Shown here in pieces: positions 27,367 to 35,450 of a stretch of 64,000 nt of DNA. The position numbers and the translations under genes were made by a program. The DNA is from Roseateles subflavus. GTDB taxonomy: Bacteria; Pseudomonadota; Gammaproteobacteria; Burkholderiales; Burkholderiaceae_C. The stretch covers positions 186,001-250,000 of the forward strand of contig NZ_JASVDS010000002.1 of assembly GCF_030285365.1 (NCBI RefSeq), given 5' to 3'. Under the pieces are notes generated by a model. It saw only the letters and a list, made by a program, of their open reading frames with translations. It was not told the DNA's origin and did not search any database. How positions within the stretch are numbered: the stretch's first letter is position 1; every line of letters begins with the position of its first letter.

Positions 27367-27909
27367 TCAGCGCGCCGGCCGCGCTGCAGCGCGCGCCTCC
27401 CACTCGGCGCGGCTGATCTCGTAGCGGCGCACGTCCATGTCATAGGCGCGGCTCAAGCCCACGTCCCGCATGCCCAGGCGCGCCATCACGCGCCAGGAGT
27501 TCTCGTTCTCCGGATGGCAGACGGACACCAGCAGCTCGATGGGCTGCGTCCGGAAGGCGAAGTCGCCCATGGCCTGTGCGGCCTCGCTGGCCAGGCCGCG
27601 GCCCCAGCGGTCCTGCCGCAGCCGCCAGCCGATCTCCAGCGGCTCGCCGGCGATGTGGGCCAGGTGCTGGATGCAGCCCGCGCCGACGATCTCCTCGCTG
27701 CCCTGCTCGATGAAGCTCCACCAGCCGAAGCCGAGCGAGGCCCAGCGGGCCTGCACCCGAGCGATGGCGGCGTCCGTCTCCTCCGGTGTCTCGGGGCGGC
27801 CGCCGAGATAGCGCATCACCACCGGGTCGCTGTTGAGGTGGTTCAGTCCGAGGCGATGGGCCGGGACCATGGGTTCCAGGCGGAGGCGGGGGGTGTGGAG
27901 GACGCTCAT
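27367..27909 (-). CDS. GNAT-family acetyltransferase (RimJ/RimL type)
   Basis: 180 residues. Starts LHTPRLRLEPMVPAH as RimJ/L-type proteins do. Acetyl-CoA-binding loop RQDRWGRGLASEAAQAM (R/Q-x-x-G-x-G/A), and PENENSWRVMARLGMRDVG in the C-terminal half. Transfers acetyl groups to an amine, either a ribosomal-protein N-terminus or a small molecule; the target is unknown. Convergent with the sigma-54 activator, with only 7 bases between stops. Confidence 0.88.
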   Translation of the reverse strand: MSVLHTPRLRLEPMVPAHRLGLNHLNSDPVVMRYLGGRPETPEETDAAIARVQARWASLGFGWWSFIEQGSEEIVGAGCIQHLAHIAGEPLEIGWRLRQDRWGRGLASEAAQAMGDFAFRTQPIELLVSVCHPENENSWRVMARLGMRDVGLSRAYDMDVRRYEISRAEWEARAAARPAR

Positions 27910-27959
27910 GGGACGATGCTAGTGAAGCCGGGCGGCGCCGCCAAAGGGCAGGGGTCGGC

Positions 27960-29123
27960 TCAGGCGCGGGCCTGCCACGCCAGGTCCCGGAGCGCGCGGC
28001 CCAGGTCGCCGGGCTTGAAGTCGCCGAGGTTGCCCAGCAGGATGAGGGCCCGGCCCAGTTCGGGGAAGCGCTCGAGGCGCACCGAGAAGCCCTCGCTCTG
28101 ACCCTCGTGCCAGACCTGCAGCCGGCCGGCCGTGTCGCGCTGGAAGTTCCAGCCCCGGCCGTAGGCAGGGCCCTCTCCGGTGGGCACGCCCTGGGCCCAG
28201 AGCTTCTCGAACACGGCCCGGTACGGCTTGAAGCGGCCCCAGCCCTGCAGTGCGCGCTCCCACTGGATCATGTCCCGCAGACTCATCTCAAAGCCGCCGC
28301 AGCCCGCCGCCATCCAGCTGCGCACGCCCGGCGGCTGCTCCGCGCCGATGTCGACGATGACGCCGGCGCGGCGCTGGTGGGGTGAGGCCATGTCCGCGAA
28401 GCCGGGGGTGGGCGCCATCAGCCGGGCGCTCGTCATGCCCAGCGGCTCGAACAGGCGCTGCGCCAGCACCTGCTCGTAAGGACGCCCGGCCAGCCGGCTG
28501 ACCGCGCTGGCCAGCAGGTTGTAGCCGATGTTGCTGTAGAGGAAGCGCTGCCCGGGCGGGCTCTGCAAAGGCAGGCGCGCGACGAGGGGCAGCCACTGCG
28601 CCTCGCCATAGTTGCGAGGGAAGAGCGCCCGCACCTCCGGGTCGGTGATGTCGACGTTGGGGGCCAGGCCGGCCGTGTGCTGCATCAGCTGCTGCAGCGT
28701 GATGGCCTGCCAAGGCTCGGGCAGGCCGTCGATGAGGTCGGCCAGGCGCTGGTCCAGGCGCAGCTGGCCGTCCTCCACCATCAGCTGTGCGGCGCAGCAC
28801 AGCAGGGGCTTGGAGATCGAGCACAGGGCGAAGCGTGTGTCCACGGTGACGGCGTGCTGCCGCCCCACGTCGCCCCAACCCAGGCCGGCGGCGAGGAGCG
28901 GCTCGCCGTCCTGCAGCAGGGCCAGGGCCAGGCCCGGCATCTGCTGGTCCTTCAGCCACTGCCGGGCATAGCGGTCCACGCGGGCCAGGGCGCCCGCGCC
29001 CACCCGGCCCGGTGCCGGGGCTGCGGCCGGGTGGGCGTGGGCACCCCCCAGGCCCAGGCTGCACCCGAGTCCGGTCGCCAGCCCCTGACGCAGCACCTGG
29101 CGCCGTGTCGCGGCAGTAGTCAT
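27960..29123 (-). CDS. Exported serine beta-lactamase-like hydrolase (class C/esterase fold)
   Basis: 387 residues. The N-terminus ATRRQVLRQGLATGLGCSLGLGG is twin-arginine-like. Catalytic S102-I-S-K105 (SxxK), followed by the second motif Y-S-N in LYSNIGYN, as in class C beta-lactamases, PBPs and EstB-like esterases. The third KTG-type motif is replaced by a His-containing HEGQSEGF segment, which favours esterase or D-aminopeptidase activity over drug resistance. Periplasmic. Start ATG 29123 is set by the signal sequence; the very long frame upstream is antisense to livJ. Confidence 0.83.
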   Translation of the reverse strand: MTTAATRRQVLRQGLATGLGCSLGLGGAHAHPAAAPAPGRVGAGALARVDRYARQWLKDQQMPGLALALLQDGEPLLAAGLGWGDVGRQHAVTVDTRFALCSISKPLLCCAAQLMVEDGQLRLDQRLADLIDGLPEPWQAITLQQLMQHTAGLAPNVDITDPEVRALFPRNYGEAQWLPLVARLPLQSPPGQRFLYSNIGYNLLASAVSRLAGRPYEQVLAQRLFEPLGMTSARLMAPTPGFADMASPHQRRAGVIVDIGAEQPPGVRSWMAAGCGGFEMSLRDMIQWERALQGWGRFKPYRAVFEKLWAQGVPTGEGPAYGRGWNFQRDTAGRLQVWHEGQSEGFSVRLERFPELGRALILLGNLGDFKPGDLGRALRDLAWQARA

Positions 29124-29182
29124 TGCGCATCCTCCCCACTCGGACTCCGCTGTCTGCGGGGCAGACAGGCGAAGCGCTGTGT

Positions 29183-29211
29183 TTGAAATTTGAACAGGCC
29201 TGTCCATGAAT
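29183..29211 (+). promoter_or_regulatory. Possible sigma-70 promoter with palindromic spacer
   Basis: TTGAAA and ATGAAT are 17 bases apart. The spacer holds the perfect palindrome ACAGGCCTGT (29194-29203), preceded by a TTTGAA direct repeat. It would start a leader of about 230 bases for the Liv operon. The -10 match is weak (ATGAAT), so this is tentative. Confidence 0.3.
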
Positions 29212-29217
29212 CGGTCA

Positions 29218-29230
29218 GGGTCAGGTCTTG
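29218..29230 (+). repeat. 13-mer GGGTCAGGTCTTG (exact copy), intergenic
   Basis: Exact copy between the serine hydrolase and livJ; GGTCA is duplicated just before it (ggtcagggtcaggtc). Confidence 0.85.
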
Positions 29231-29444
29231 ACGCACGCGGCGCAGGCCGGGTCCCCTGCCCGCCGGGGGCTGCTGGCGCGGATGGTAGAGGGGGGTGGCG
29301 GGCCTGTCGCGGGCCTGCCGCTCGGGGTTTACGCGAGTTTGTGCGGGCTGCGGGGCCTCCGGGGCTGCCGTGGGCACGGGGCTTGCACCATGATGGCCAG
29401 TCCCGGGCGCCGATCCCGGGGCGCATCACAACAGGAGACCTGTC

Positions 29445-30647
29445 ATGCCCCTCATCCACCGTCGCGTGGCGAGCCTCGCCCTGCTCGGCGCCAGCGCCCT
29501 GCTGGCCCTCCCCCTGGCCGCGCAGGCCGCCGGCAACGAGATCCGCATCGCCCACGTCTACTCCAAGACCGGCCCGCTGGAGGCCTACGGCAAGCAGACG
29601 CAGACCGGCCTGATGATGGGCCTGGACTACGCCACCGGTGGCACCATGACGGTCAACGGCAAGAAGCTGGTGGTCATCGAGAAGGACGACCAGGGCAAGC
29701 CCGACGTGGGCAAGAGCCTGCTGGCCGCGGCCTATGGCGATGACAAGGCGGACATCGCCGTGGGCCCCTCGTCGAGCGGCGTGGCCCTGGCCCTGCTGCC
29801 CGTGGCCGAGGAGTACAAGAAGATCCTGCTGGTGGAGCCGGCGGTGGCCGATGCCATCACCGGCGAGAAGTGGAACAAGTACATCTTCCGCACCGGCCGC
29901 AACAGCTCGCAGGACGCCATCGCCAATGCCGTGGCGCTGGACAAGCCCGGCACCGTGATCGCCACGCTGGCCCAGGACTACGCCTTCGGTCGCGACGGCG
30001 TGAAGGCCTTCCGCGATGCCATCAAGAAGGCGAAGCTGGTCCATGAGGAGTACCTGCCGACCAACACGACGGACTTCACCGCCGGTGCCCAGCGCCTGAT
30101 CGACAAGCTCAAGGACCAGCCCGGCCGCAAGGTGATCTTCATCATCTGGGCCGGTGGCGGCAATCCCTTCAAGATCGCCGACCTGGACCTGAAGCGCTAT
30201 GGCATCGAGATCGCCACCGGCGGCAACATCCTGCCGGCGATGGTGGCCTACAAGCAGTTCCCGGGCATGGAGGGCGCGAGCTACTACTACTTCGGCATGC
30301 CCAAGAACCCCGTCAACGAATGGCTGGTGGCCAACCACTACAAGCAGTTCAAGACCCCGCCGGACTTCTTCACCGCGGGCGGCATGACGGCGGCGATCGC
30401 GCTCGTCGAGGCCCTCAGGAAGACGGGCGGCGACACGGGCACGAACAAGCTGATCAAGGCCATGGAGGGCATGAGCTTCGAGACGCCCAAGGGCCGCATG
30501 AGCTTCCGTGCGGAGGACCATCAGGCGATGCAGTCGATGTACCACTTCAAGATCAAGGTGGACAAGGCGTTCGACTGGGGGGTGCCGGAGCTGGTGCGGG
30601 AGATCAAGGCGGAGGAGATGGCCATCCCCATCCGCAATAAGCGCTGA
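29445..30647 (+). CDS. ABC importer periplasmic binding protein, Liv/branched-chain amino acid type
   Basis: 400 residues. Signal peptide to about residue 28 (LPLAAQAA), then a type I periplasmic binding fold: IRIAHVYSKTGPLEAYGKQ, VVIEKDDQGKPDVG, VGPSSSGVALALLPVAEEY, FRTGRNSSQDA, TLAQDYAFGRDGV, and FTAGGMTAAIALVEALRK. AGGAGA precedes the ATG. First gene of a JGFHM set. The ligand of this subgroup is often not leucine but amides, short carboxylates or aromatic acids; the hydrolase at the operon end supports an ester- or amide-like substrate (inference). Confidence 0.9.
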   Translation: MPLIHRRVASLALLGASALLALPLAAQAAGNEIRIAHVYSKTGPLEAYGKQTQTGLMMGLDYATGGTMTVNGKKLVVIEKDDQGKPDVGKSLLAAAYGDDKADIAVGPSSSGVALALLPVAEEYKKILLVEPAVADAITGEKWNKYIFRTGRNSSQDAIANAVALDKPGTVIATLAQDYAFGRDGVKAFRDAIKKAKLVHEEYLPTNTTDFTAGAQRLIDKLKDQPGRKVIFIIWAGGGNPFKIADLDLKRYGIEIATGGNILPAMVAYKQFPGMEGASYYYFGMPKNPVNEWLVANHYKQFKTPPDFFTAGGMTAAIALVEALRKTGGDTGTNKLIKAMEGMSFETPKGRMSFRAEDHQAMQSMYHFKIKVDKAFDWGVPELVREIKAEEMAIPIRNKR

Positions 30648-30650
30648 TCG

Positions 30651-30882
30651 CTCGGCTGCTGCGCGGCCGCCTGGCGTCGTTGCGGGGCCTCCCAAAGATC
30701 CTCACGACCCGCCAGGTCGCTCCGGTCTCTGGGTCCCCCCGCGCCTGGTCCAGCGTCCGCTCGCGGCTCGGCTACTGCGCGAACGCTGGCCGTCGTTGCG
30801 GGTCCTCCCAAAGATCCTCACGACCCGCCAGGTCGCTCCGGTCTTTGGGTCCCCCCGCGCCTGGTCCAGCGTTCGCTCGCTA
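30651..30882. repeat. 116-base direct repeat, two tandem copies, inside the Liv operon
   Basis: Copy 1 is 30651-30766 and copy 2 is 30767-30882, both starting ctcggct. They differ at scattered positions, mostly in the first 40 bases; the block cctcccaaagatcctcacga and the 35 or so bases after it are the same in both. It sits between livJ (stop 30647) and livG (start 30938). Inverted elements (gacccgccaggtc, gcgcctggtccagcg) suggest folding. Likely a mobile or REP-like intergenic element; it may lower readthrough so that the binding protein is made in excess. Confidence 0.85.
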
Positions 30883-30937
30883 CGCCTCGGGCGCTGGAAG
30901 CTGGGATGGTGCTACTTCGTTTCTTTCTGGAACTGCT

Positions 30938-31705
30938 GTGCTTGAAACTCGGAATCTGACGATACGGTTCGGTGGGCATGTGGCCGTCGATCGGGTCTCG
31001 TGCGCGTTCGTGCCGGGCTCGCTGACGGCCATCGTGGGGCCCAACGGGGCGGGCAAGACGACCTATTTCAACCTGATCTCGGGGCAGCTGCCGGCGAGTG
31101 AGGGTCAGGTCTTGCTGGATGGCGAGGACCTGAGCGCGCTGTCGGCGCCGCTGCGCACGCGCAAGGGGCTGGGGCGGGCGTTCCAGCTCACGCAGCTCTT
31201 TCCGCACCTGCCGGTGCTGGAGAACGTGCGGCTGGCGGTGCAGGCGCGGCAGGGGCTGGGCCTGAAGATGCTGTCGGTGTGGGTGAACCACAAGGCGCTG
31301 ATCGAGGAATCGATGGCGCTGCTGGAGCGGGTGCGGCTCTCGTCCAAGGCCCAGGCCCTCGCGGCCAGCCTGCCGCATGGGGACCAGCGCAAGCTCGAGG
31401 TCGCCGTGCTGATGGCGCTGCAGCCCAAGGTCTACCTGTTCGACGAGCCCACCGCGGGCATGAGCGTGGACGAGGTGCCGGTGGTGCTGGACCTGATCCG
31501 CGATCTGAAGCGGGAAGGGCGGCACACCATCCTGCTGGTCGAGCACAAGATGGACGTGGTGCGCGAACTGGCGGACCGCGTCATCGTGCTGCACCAGGGC
31601 GCCCTGGTGGCGGACGGCGCGCCGGCCGAGGTGATGGCGCTGCCGGTCGTGCAGGAGGCCTACCTGGGCGTGGCGGCGACGGGCGCCGAGGAGGTGGTCG
31701 CATGA
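30938..31705 (+). CDS. livG: Liv-type ABC importer ATPase 1 (LivG-like)
   Basis: 255 residues. Walker A GPNGAGKTTYFN near 36-47, Q-loop FQLTQLF, signature region reduced to LPHGDQRKLEVAVLM (the LivG form), Walker B VYLFDEPTAGMS, and H-loop LLVEHKMDVV. One of two cytoplasmic ATPases that power the importer. Start GTG 30938 is the only sensible one after the repeat; a longer frame would run through the repeats. It contains an exact copy of the 13-mer at 31102-31114 (Gly-Gln-Val-Leu). The stop overlaps livF by an ATGA. Confidence 0.9.
   Translation: MLETRNLTIRFGGHVAVDRVSCAFVPGSLTAIVGPNGAGKTTYFNLISGQLPASEGQVLLDGEDLSALSAPLRTRKGLGRAFQLTQLFPHLPVLENVRLAVQARQGLGLKMLSVWVNHKALIEESMALLERVRLSSKAQALAASLPHGDQRKLEVAVLMALQPKVYLFDEPTAGMSVDEVPVVLDLIRDLKREGRHTILLVEHKMDVVRELADRVIVLHQGALVADGAPAEVMALPVVQEAYLGVAATGAEEVVA
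31102..31114 (+). repeat. 13-mer GGGTCAGGTCTTG (exact copy) inside livG
   Basis: Read in frame as GGT CAG GTC TTG (G-Q-V-L). The TTG leucine codon is unusual among the CTG/CTC codons around it. Confidence 0.85.
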
Positions 31706-32448
31706 CGCCGCTGCTGGAACTGCGCGGGGTGCAGACGCACATCGGGGCGTATCACATCCTGCATGGCGTGGACCTCGTGGTGCCCGAGGGCGAGCTGACG
31801 CTGCTGCTGGGCCGCAACGGCGCCGGCAAGACCACGACGCTGCGCAGCATCATGGGCCTGTGGCAACCGAGCGGGGGTCAGGTCTTGCTGTCCGGTCAGC
31901 CCATCGGCGGACCGGGCCTGCAGCTGGCCACGCCGGAGATCGCGCGGCAGAGCATCGCCTACGTGCCCGAGAACATGGGCATCTTCGGCGCCCTGAGCGT
32001 GGCCGAGAACCTGCTGCTGGCGGCCCGCGACGCCCGCCGGCTGGATCAGCTGGACGACGCCCGCCTGGCCTGGCTCTTCGGCCTCTTTCCGGCGCTGAGG
32101 AAGTTCTGGCACTACCCGGCGGGCAAGCTCTCGGGCGGGCAGAAGCAGATGCTCGCGATCGCCCGGGCGCTGATCGAGCCGCGGCGCCTGCTGCTCATCG
32201 ACGAGCCCTCCAAGGGCCTGGCGCCGGCCATCGTGCAGAACCTGATCGAGTCCCTGCAGGAGCTCAAGCGCAGCCGCACGACGGTGCTGCTGGTGGAGCA
32301 GAACTTCCACATGGCCCGCCAGCTCGGCGACGGTGTGGCGGTGATGGACGACGGCCGCGTCGTGCATGCGGGTCGCATGGCCGACCTGGCCGCCGACGAG
32401 GCCCTGCAGCAGCGGCTGCTGGGGCTCTCGCTCGCGGCCCATCAATGA
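31702..32448 (+). CDS. livF: Liv-type ABC importer ATPase 2 (LivF-like)
   Basis: 248 residues. Walker A GRNGAGKTTTLR (about 36-47), YVPENMGIF in the Q-loop region, signature LSGGQKQMLAIARAL, Walker B LLLIDEPSKGLAP, and LLVEQNFHMA. This is the LivF-type partner of LivG, with a complete LSGGQ. Starts in an ATGA overlap with livG. An exact 13-mer copy at 31875-31887 again encodes G-Q-V-L at the matching position of the fold. Ends 10 bases before livH, whose ribosome-binding site GAGGAG lies in the gap. Confidence 0.92.
   Translation: MTPLLELRGVQTHIGAYHILHGVDLVVPEGELTLLLGRNGAGKTTTLRSIMGLWQPSGGQVLLSGQPIGGPGLQLATPEIARQSIAYVPENMGIFGALSVAENLLLAARDARRLDQLDDARLAWLFGLFPALRKFWHYPAGKLSGGQKQMLAIARALIEPRRLLLIDEPSKGLAPAIVQNLIESLQELKRSRTTVLLVEQNFHMARQLGDGVAVMDDGRVVHAGRMADLAADEALQQRLLGLSLAAHQ
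31875..31887 (+). repeat. 13-mer GGGTCAGGTCTTG (exact copy) inside livF
   Basis: Same frame and the same four residues (G-Q-V-L) as the copy in livG. Confidence 0.85.
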
Positions 32449-32458
32449 GGAGCAGCGC

Positions 32459-33496
32459 ATGAGCATTCCCATGACGTCCCCGGCCTCGACCGCGCCCGCG
32501 CGCGCGGCGGGCCTGCGCCTGAAGCTCGACTGGCAGCCCATCGCGCTGCTGCTGGGGCTCATGGCGCTCGCGCTGGCCCTCACCGGCAGCGCCTCCACCT
32601 GGGCCACGCTCACCATCGCCGGTCTGGCGATGGGGCTGATCATCTTCATCATCGCCTCGGGCCTCACGCTGGTCTTCGGCCTCATGGACGTGATGAACTT
32701 CGGCCACGGCGTGTTCATCGCGCTCGGGGCGTTCATGGCCACCACGGTGATGGGCGGCATGACGGCCTGGACGGGCGAGGGCAGCAGCCTGGCCGCCAAC
32801 CTCGTCGCCGTCGCCCTGGCCAGCCTGGCAGGCATGGCCGTGGCCGGCGCGGTGGGCCTGCTGTTCGAGCGTGTGCTGGTGCGGCCGGTGTACGGCATGC
32901 ACCTCAAGCAGATCCTCATCACGATGGGCGGCATGATCATCGGCGAGGAGTGCATCAAGCTGCTGTGGGGCGCGCAGCTGGTGCCGCTGCCGGTGCCCGA
33001 AGGCCTGCGCGGCTCGCTCCTGATGGGCGACGTCGCCGTCGAGAAGTTCCGCCTGCTGGCCGTGGTCGTGGGCCTGGCCGTGTTCGCGGGGCTGCTGTGG
33101 CTGCTCAACCGCACCAAGCTCGGCCTGCTGATCCGGGCCGGCGTGCAGGACCGCGAGATGGTGGAGAGCCTGGGCTACCGCATCCGCCGGCTGTTCGTGG
33201 CCGTCTTCGTGGCGGGCTCGGCGCTGGCGGGCCTGGGCGGCGTGATGTGGGGCCTGTACCAGCAGGGGGTGACGCCGCAGATCGGCGCGCAGGTGAACAC
33301 GCTGATCTTCATCGTCATCATCATCGGTGGCCTGGGCTCGACACTCGGCTGCTTCGTGGGCGCGCTGGCCGTGGGGCTGATGGCCAACTACTGCGGCTTC
33401 CTCTTTCCCAAGGCCGCGCTGTTCTCCACCATCGGCCTGATGGTGGCGGTGCTGCTGTGGCGGCCGCAGGGCCTGTATCCCGTGGAGGCCCGCTGA
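32459..33496 (+). CDS. livH: Liv-type ABC importer permease 1 (LivH-like)
   Basis: 345 residues, eight or so hydrophobic segments. Seen: FIIASGLTLVFGLMDVMNFGHG with FIALGAFMA (the LivH hallmark), FERVLVRPVYGMHLKQILITMG, TKLGLLIRAGVQDREMVESLGY (EAA-type ATPase-contact loop), and VIIIGGLGSTLGCFVGALAVG. Inner-membrane half of the substrate channel. The N-terminal 30 residues (MSIPMTSPASTAPARA) are longer than in most LivH. GAGGAG lies 8 bases before ATG 32459. The stop overlaps livM in TGATG. Confidence 0.92.
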   Translation: MSIPMTSPASTAPARAAGLRLKLDWQPIALLLGLMALALALTGSASTWATLTIAGLAMGLIIFIIASGLTLVFGLMDVMNFGHGVFIALGAFMATTVMGGMTAWTGEGSSLAANLVAVALASLAGMAVAGAVGLLFERVLVRPVYGMHLKQILITMGGMIIGEECIKLLWGAQLVPLPVPEGLRGSLLMGDVAVEKFRLLAVVVGLAVFAGLLWLLNRTKLGLLIRAGVQDREMVESLGYRIRRLFVAVFVAGSALAGLGGVMWGLYQQGVTPQIGAQVNTLIFIVIIIGGLGSTLGCFVGALAVGLMANYCGFLFPKAALFSTIGLMVAVLLWRPQGLYPVEAR

Positions 33497-34593
33497 TGCT
33501 GCGCGCCCTGTTGTCCCATGACCTGCCGCGCAGCCGCCTGCTGGCGCTGCTGCTCGCGGCCTGCGTGGCCGGTCTCCTGCTGACGCCCTTCCTCTTCCCG
33601 GGGATCAAGGCGCTCAATGTGGCGGCCAAGATCCTCGTGTTCATCGTGCTCGTGGCGAGCTACGACCTGCTGCTGGGCTACACCGGCATCGTGAGCTTCG
33701 CGCACACGATGTTCTTCGGCATCGGTGCCTACGGTGTGGCCATCGCCAGCAACCAGATGGGCCCGGGCTGGCCGGCGCTGGCCGTCGGTACCGGCGCGGC
33801 GCTGCTCGCGAGCCTGCTGCTGTCCGTGCTGATCGGCCTCTTCTCGCTGCGGGTCAAGGCCATCTTCTTCGCCATGATCACGCTGGCCGTCGCCTCCGCC
33901 TTCCTGGGTCTGGCCTCGCAGCTGTCGGAGTTCACGGGCGGCGAGGACGGCCTGAGCTTCCAGGTGCCCGAGCTGCTGCAGCCCGGCACGGAGTTCCTCG
34001 AGGAGCCCTGCCTCGGCGCCAGCATCGACGGGCGCTTCGCGGCCTACTACCTGCTGTGCGCCTGCACGGTGGCACTCACCCTGCTGATGCTGCGCATCGT
34101 GAACTCGCCCTTCGGCCGCGTGCTGCAGGCCATCCGCGAGAACGACTTCCGGGCCGAGGCCATCGGCTACCGCACGGTGGTCTACCGCGTCCTGGCCACC
34201 GTGCTGGCCGCGCTCTTCGCCACCCTGGCCGGCGCGATGTTGGCCGTCTGGCTGCGCTACAACGGGCCGGACACCTCGCTGTCGCTGGAGCTGATGCTGG
34301 ACGTGCTGCTGATCTGCGTCATCGGTGGCATGGGCAGCCTCTACGGCGCCATCGTGGGCAGCGTGCTGTTCATGGCGGCCCAGGCCTATCTGCAGGACCT
34401 GATGCGACTGGGCGCCGCCGCGGTGGAAGGCGTGCCCGTGCTGGCACAGCTGATCTCGCCGGACCGCTGGCTGCTGTGGCTCGGCCTGCTCTTCGTGCTG
34501 GCGGTCTATCACTTCCCGGCGGGCATCGTCGGCGGCCTGCGGCTGCGGGCGGCCCGGCAGGCGATCGCGGCCCTCGACAAGGAGCGGACATGA
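33496..34593 (+). CDS. livM: Liv-type ABC importer permease 2 (LivM-like)
   Basis: 365 residues. Seen: YDLLLGYTGIVSFAHTMFFGIGAYGVA (LivM hallmark), KAIFFAMITLAVASAF, SPFGRVLQAIRENDFRAEAIGY (ATPase-contact loop), VIGGMGSLYGAIVGSVLFM. It has about ten membrane segments and forms the channel with LivH. ATG 33496 shares its A with the livH stop. Its own stop lies inside the ATGA that begins the following hydrolase gene, so the hydrolase is translated with the importer. Confidence 0.92.
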   Translation: MLRALLSHDLPRSRLLALLLAACVAGLLLTPFLFPGIKALNVAAKILVFIVLVASYDLLLGYTGIVSFAHTMFFGIGAYGVAIASNQMGPGWPALAVGTGAALLASLLLSVLIGLFSLRVKAIFFAMITLAVASAFLGLASQLSEFTGGEDGLSFQVPELLQPGTEFLEEPCLGASIDGRFAAYYLLCACTVALTLLMLRIVNSPFGRVLQAIRENDFRAEAIGYRTVVYRVLATVLAALFATLAGAMLAVWLRYNGPDTSLSLELMLDVLLICVIGGMGSLYGAIVGSVLFMAAQAYLQDLMRLGAAAVEGVPVLAQLISPDRWLLWLGLLFVLAVYHFPAGIVGGLRLRAARQAIAALDKERT

Positions 34594-35429
34594 GCTTCAC
34601 ATCGCACTACCTGGCGTGCGCGGGCCGCGAGATCCACTACACCGACTGGGGGCCGGCGGACGGGCCGGTCGTGATCGCCTGGCACGGCCTCGCCCGCACC
34701 GGGCGGGACATGGACGCCCTGGCCGCCTTCCTCAGCCCGCGCTACCGCGTGATCTGCCCGGACACGATCGGCCGCGGCCTCTCGCAGTGGAGCCCCGAGC
34801 CGGACCGCGAGTACTGCCTGGACTTCTATGTGCAGCTCGCCACGGCGCTGGTGGACCAGCTGGGGCTGGGGCGCTTCCACTGGGTCGGCACGTCGATGGG
34901 CGGGGCGATCGGGACCGTGGCGGCGGCGACGACGCTGCGCGGTCGCATCGAGCGCCTGGTGTTGAACGACAACGGCCCCTCGCTCGCGGCGCCGGCCATC
35001 GCACGCATCCGCGCCTACGCGGGCAACCCGCAGGCCTTCGACACGGTGACCGAACTCGAACAGTACTTCCGGCAGGTCTACCGGCCCTATGGCTGGCTCA
35101 GCGATGCCCAGTGGCGGCTGCTGACCGAGACCTCGCTGCGACGCCTGCCCGATGGGCGCGTGACGCCGCACTACGACCCGGCGATGGTGCGGCAGTTCGT
35201 CAACCGGCCCGACGACTACGAGCGCTGGACCGAATGGGACAGCCTCAGCCTGCCCGTGCTGTGCCTGCGCGGCGAGGACTCCGACCTGCTGCTGGTCGAG
35301 ACGGCCGAGGCCATGCGCGTGCGCGGGCCCTGCGCCGCCGTCGCGACGATCCCCGGCTGCGGCCATGCGCCCGCGCTCAACGTGCCGGCGCAGCTCGAGC
35401 TGGTGCGGCGCTTCATCGAGGGCGGCTGA
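34590..35429 (+). CDS. Alpha/beta hydrolase coupled to the Liv importer
   Basis: 279 residues, cytoplasmic alpha/beta hydrolase. Seen: oxyanion segment AWHGLARTGRDMD (HG motif), nucleophile elbow GTSMGGA, the acidic residue region LCLRGEDSDLL, and the catalytic His in PGCGHAPALN. Such proteins cleave esters, lactones or C-C bonds (MhpC-like). ATGA overlap with livM makes it the last gene of the importer operon, implying that it works on the imported compound; the compound is unknown. This protein carries the YCLDFYVQLATALVDQLGL pattern seen in other Burkholderiales hydrolases with the same context. Confidence 0.85.
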   Translation: MSFTSHYLACAGREIHYTDWGPADGPVVIAWHGLARTGRDMDALAAFLSPRYRVICPDTIGRGLSQWSPEPDREYCLDFYVQLATALVDQLGLGRFHWVGTSMGGAIGTVAAATTLRGRIERLVLNDNGPSLAAPAIARIRAYAGNPQAFDTVTELEQYFRQVYRPYGWLSDAQWRLLTETSLRRLPDGRVTPHYDPAMVRQFVNRPDDYERWTEWDSLSLPVLCLRGEDSDLLLVETAEAMRVRGPCAAVATIPGCGHAPALNVPAQLELVRRFIEGG

Positions 35430-35437
35430 CGGAGGCG

Positions 35438-35450
35438 GGGTCAGGTCTTG
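35438..35450 (+). repeat. 13-mer GGGTCAGGTCTTG (exact copy) covering a stop codon
   Basis: Part of a longer match GGGTCAGGTCTTGCCGGCG (35438-35456), identical for 19 bases to 12260-12278. On the minus strand it ends the anchored-protein gene as GGC AAG ACC TGA. Confidence 0.85.

Larger units (their letters stand above)
29124..29444. other. 321-base gap upstream of the Liv operon
   Basis: No gene seen. It contains a possible promoter with a 10-base palindrome in its spacer (29183-29211), an exact 13-mer copy (29218-29230), and GC-rich leader to the AGGAGA ribosome-binding site before 29445. Confidence 0.5.

Noticed and set aside
27960-29123. Reading the serine hydrolase as an antibiotic-resistance beta-lactamase
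   Set aside because: It has SxxK and YSN but no KTG; esterase-type members share this, so a resistance claim is not supported.
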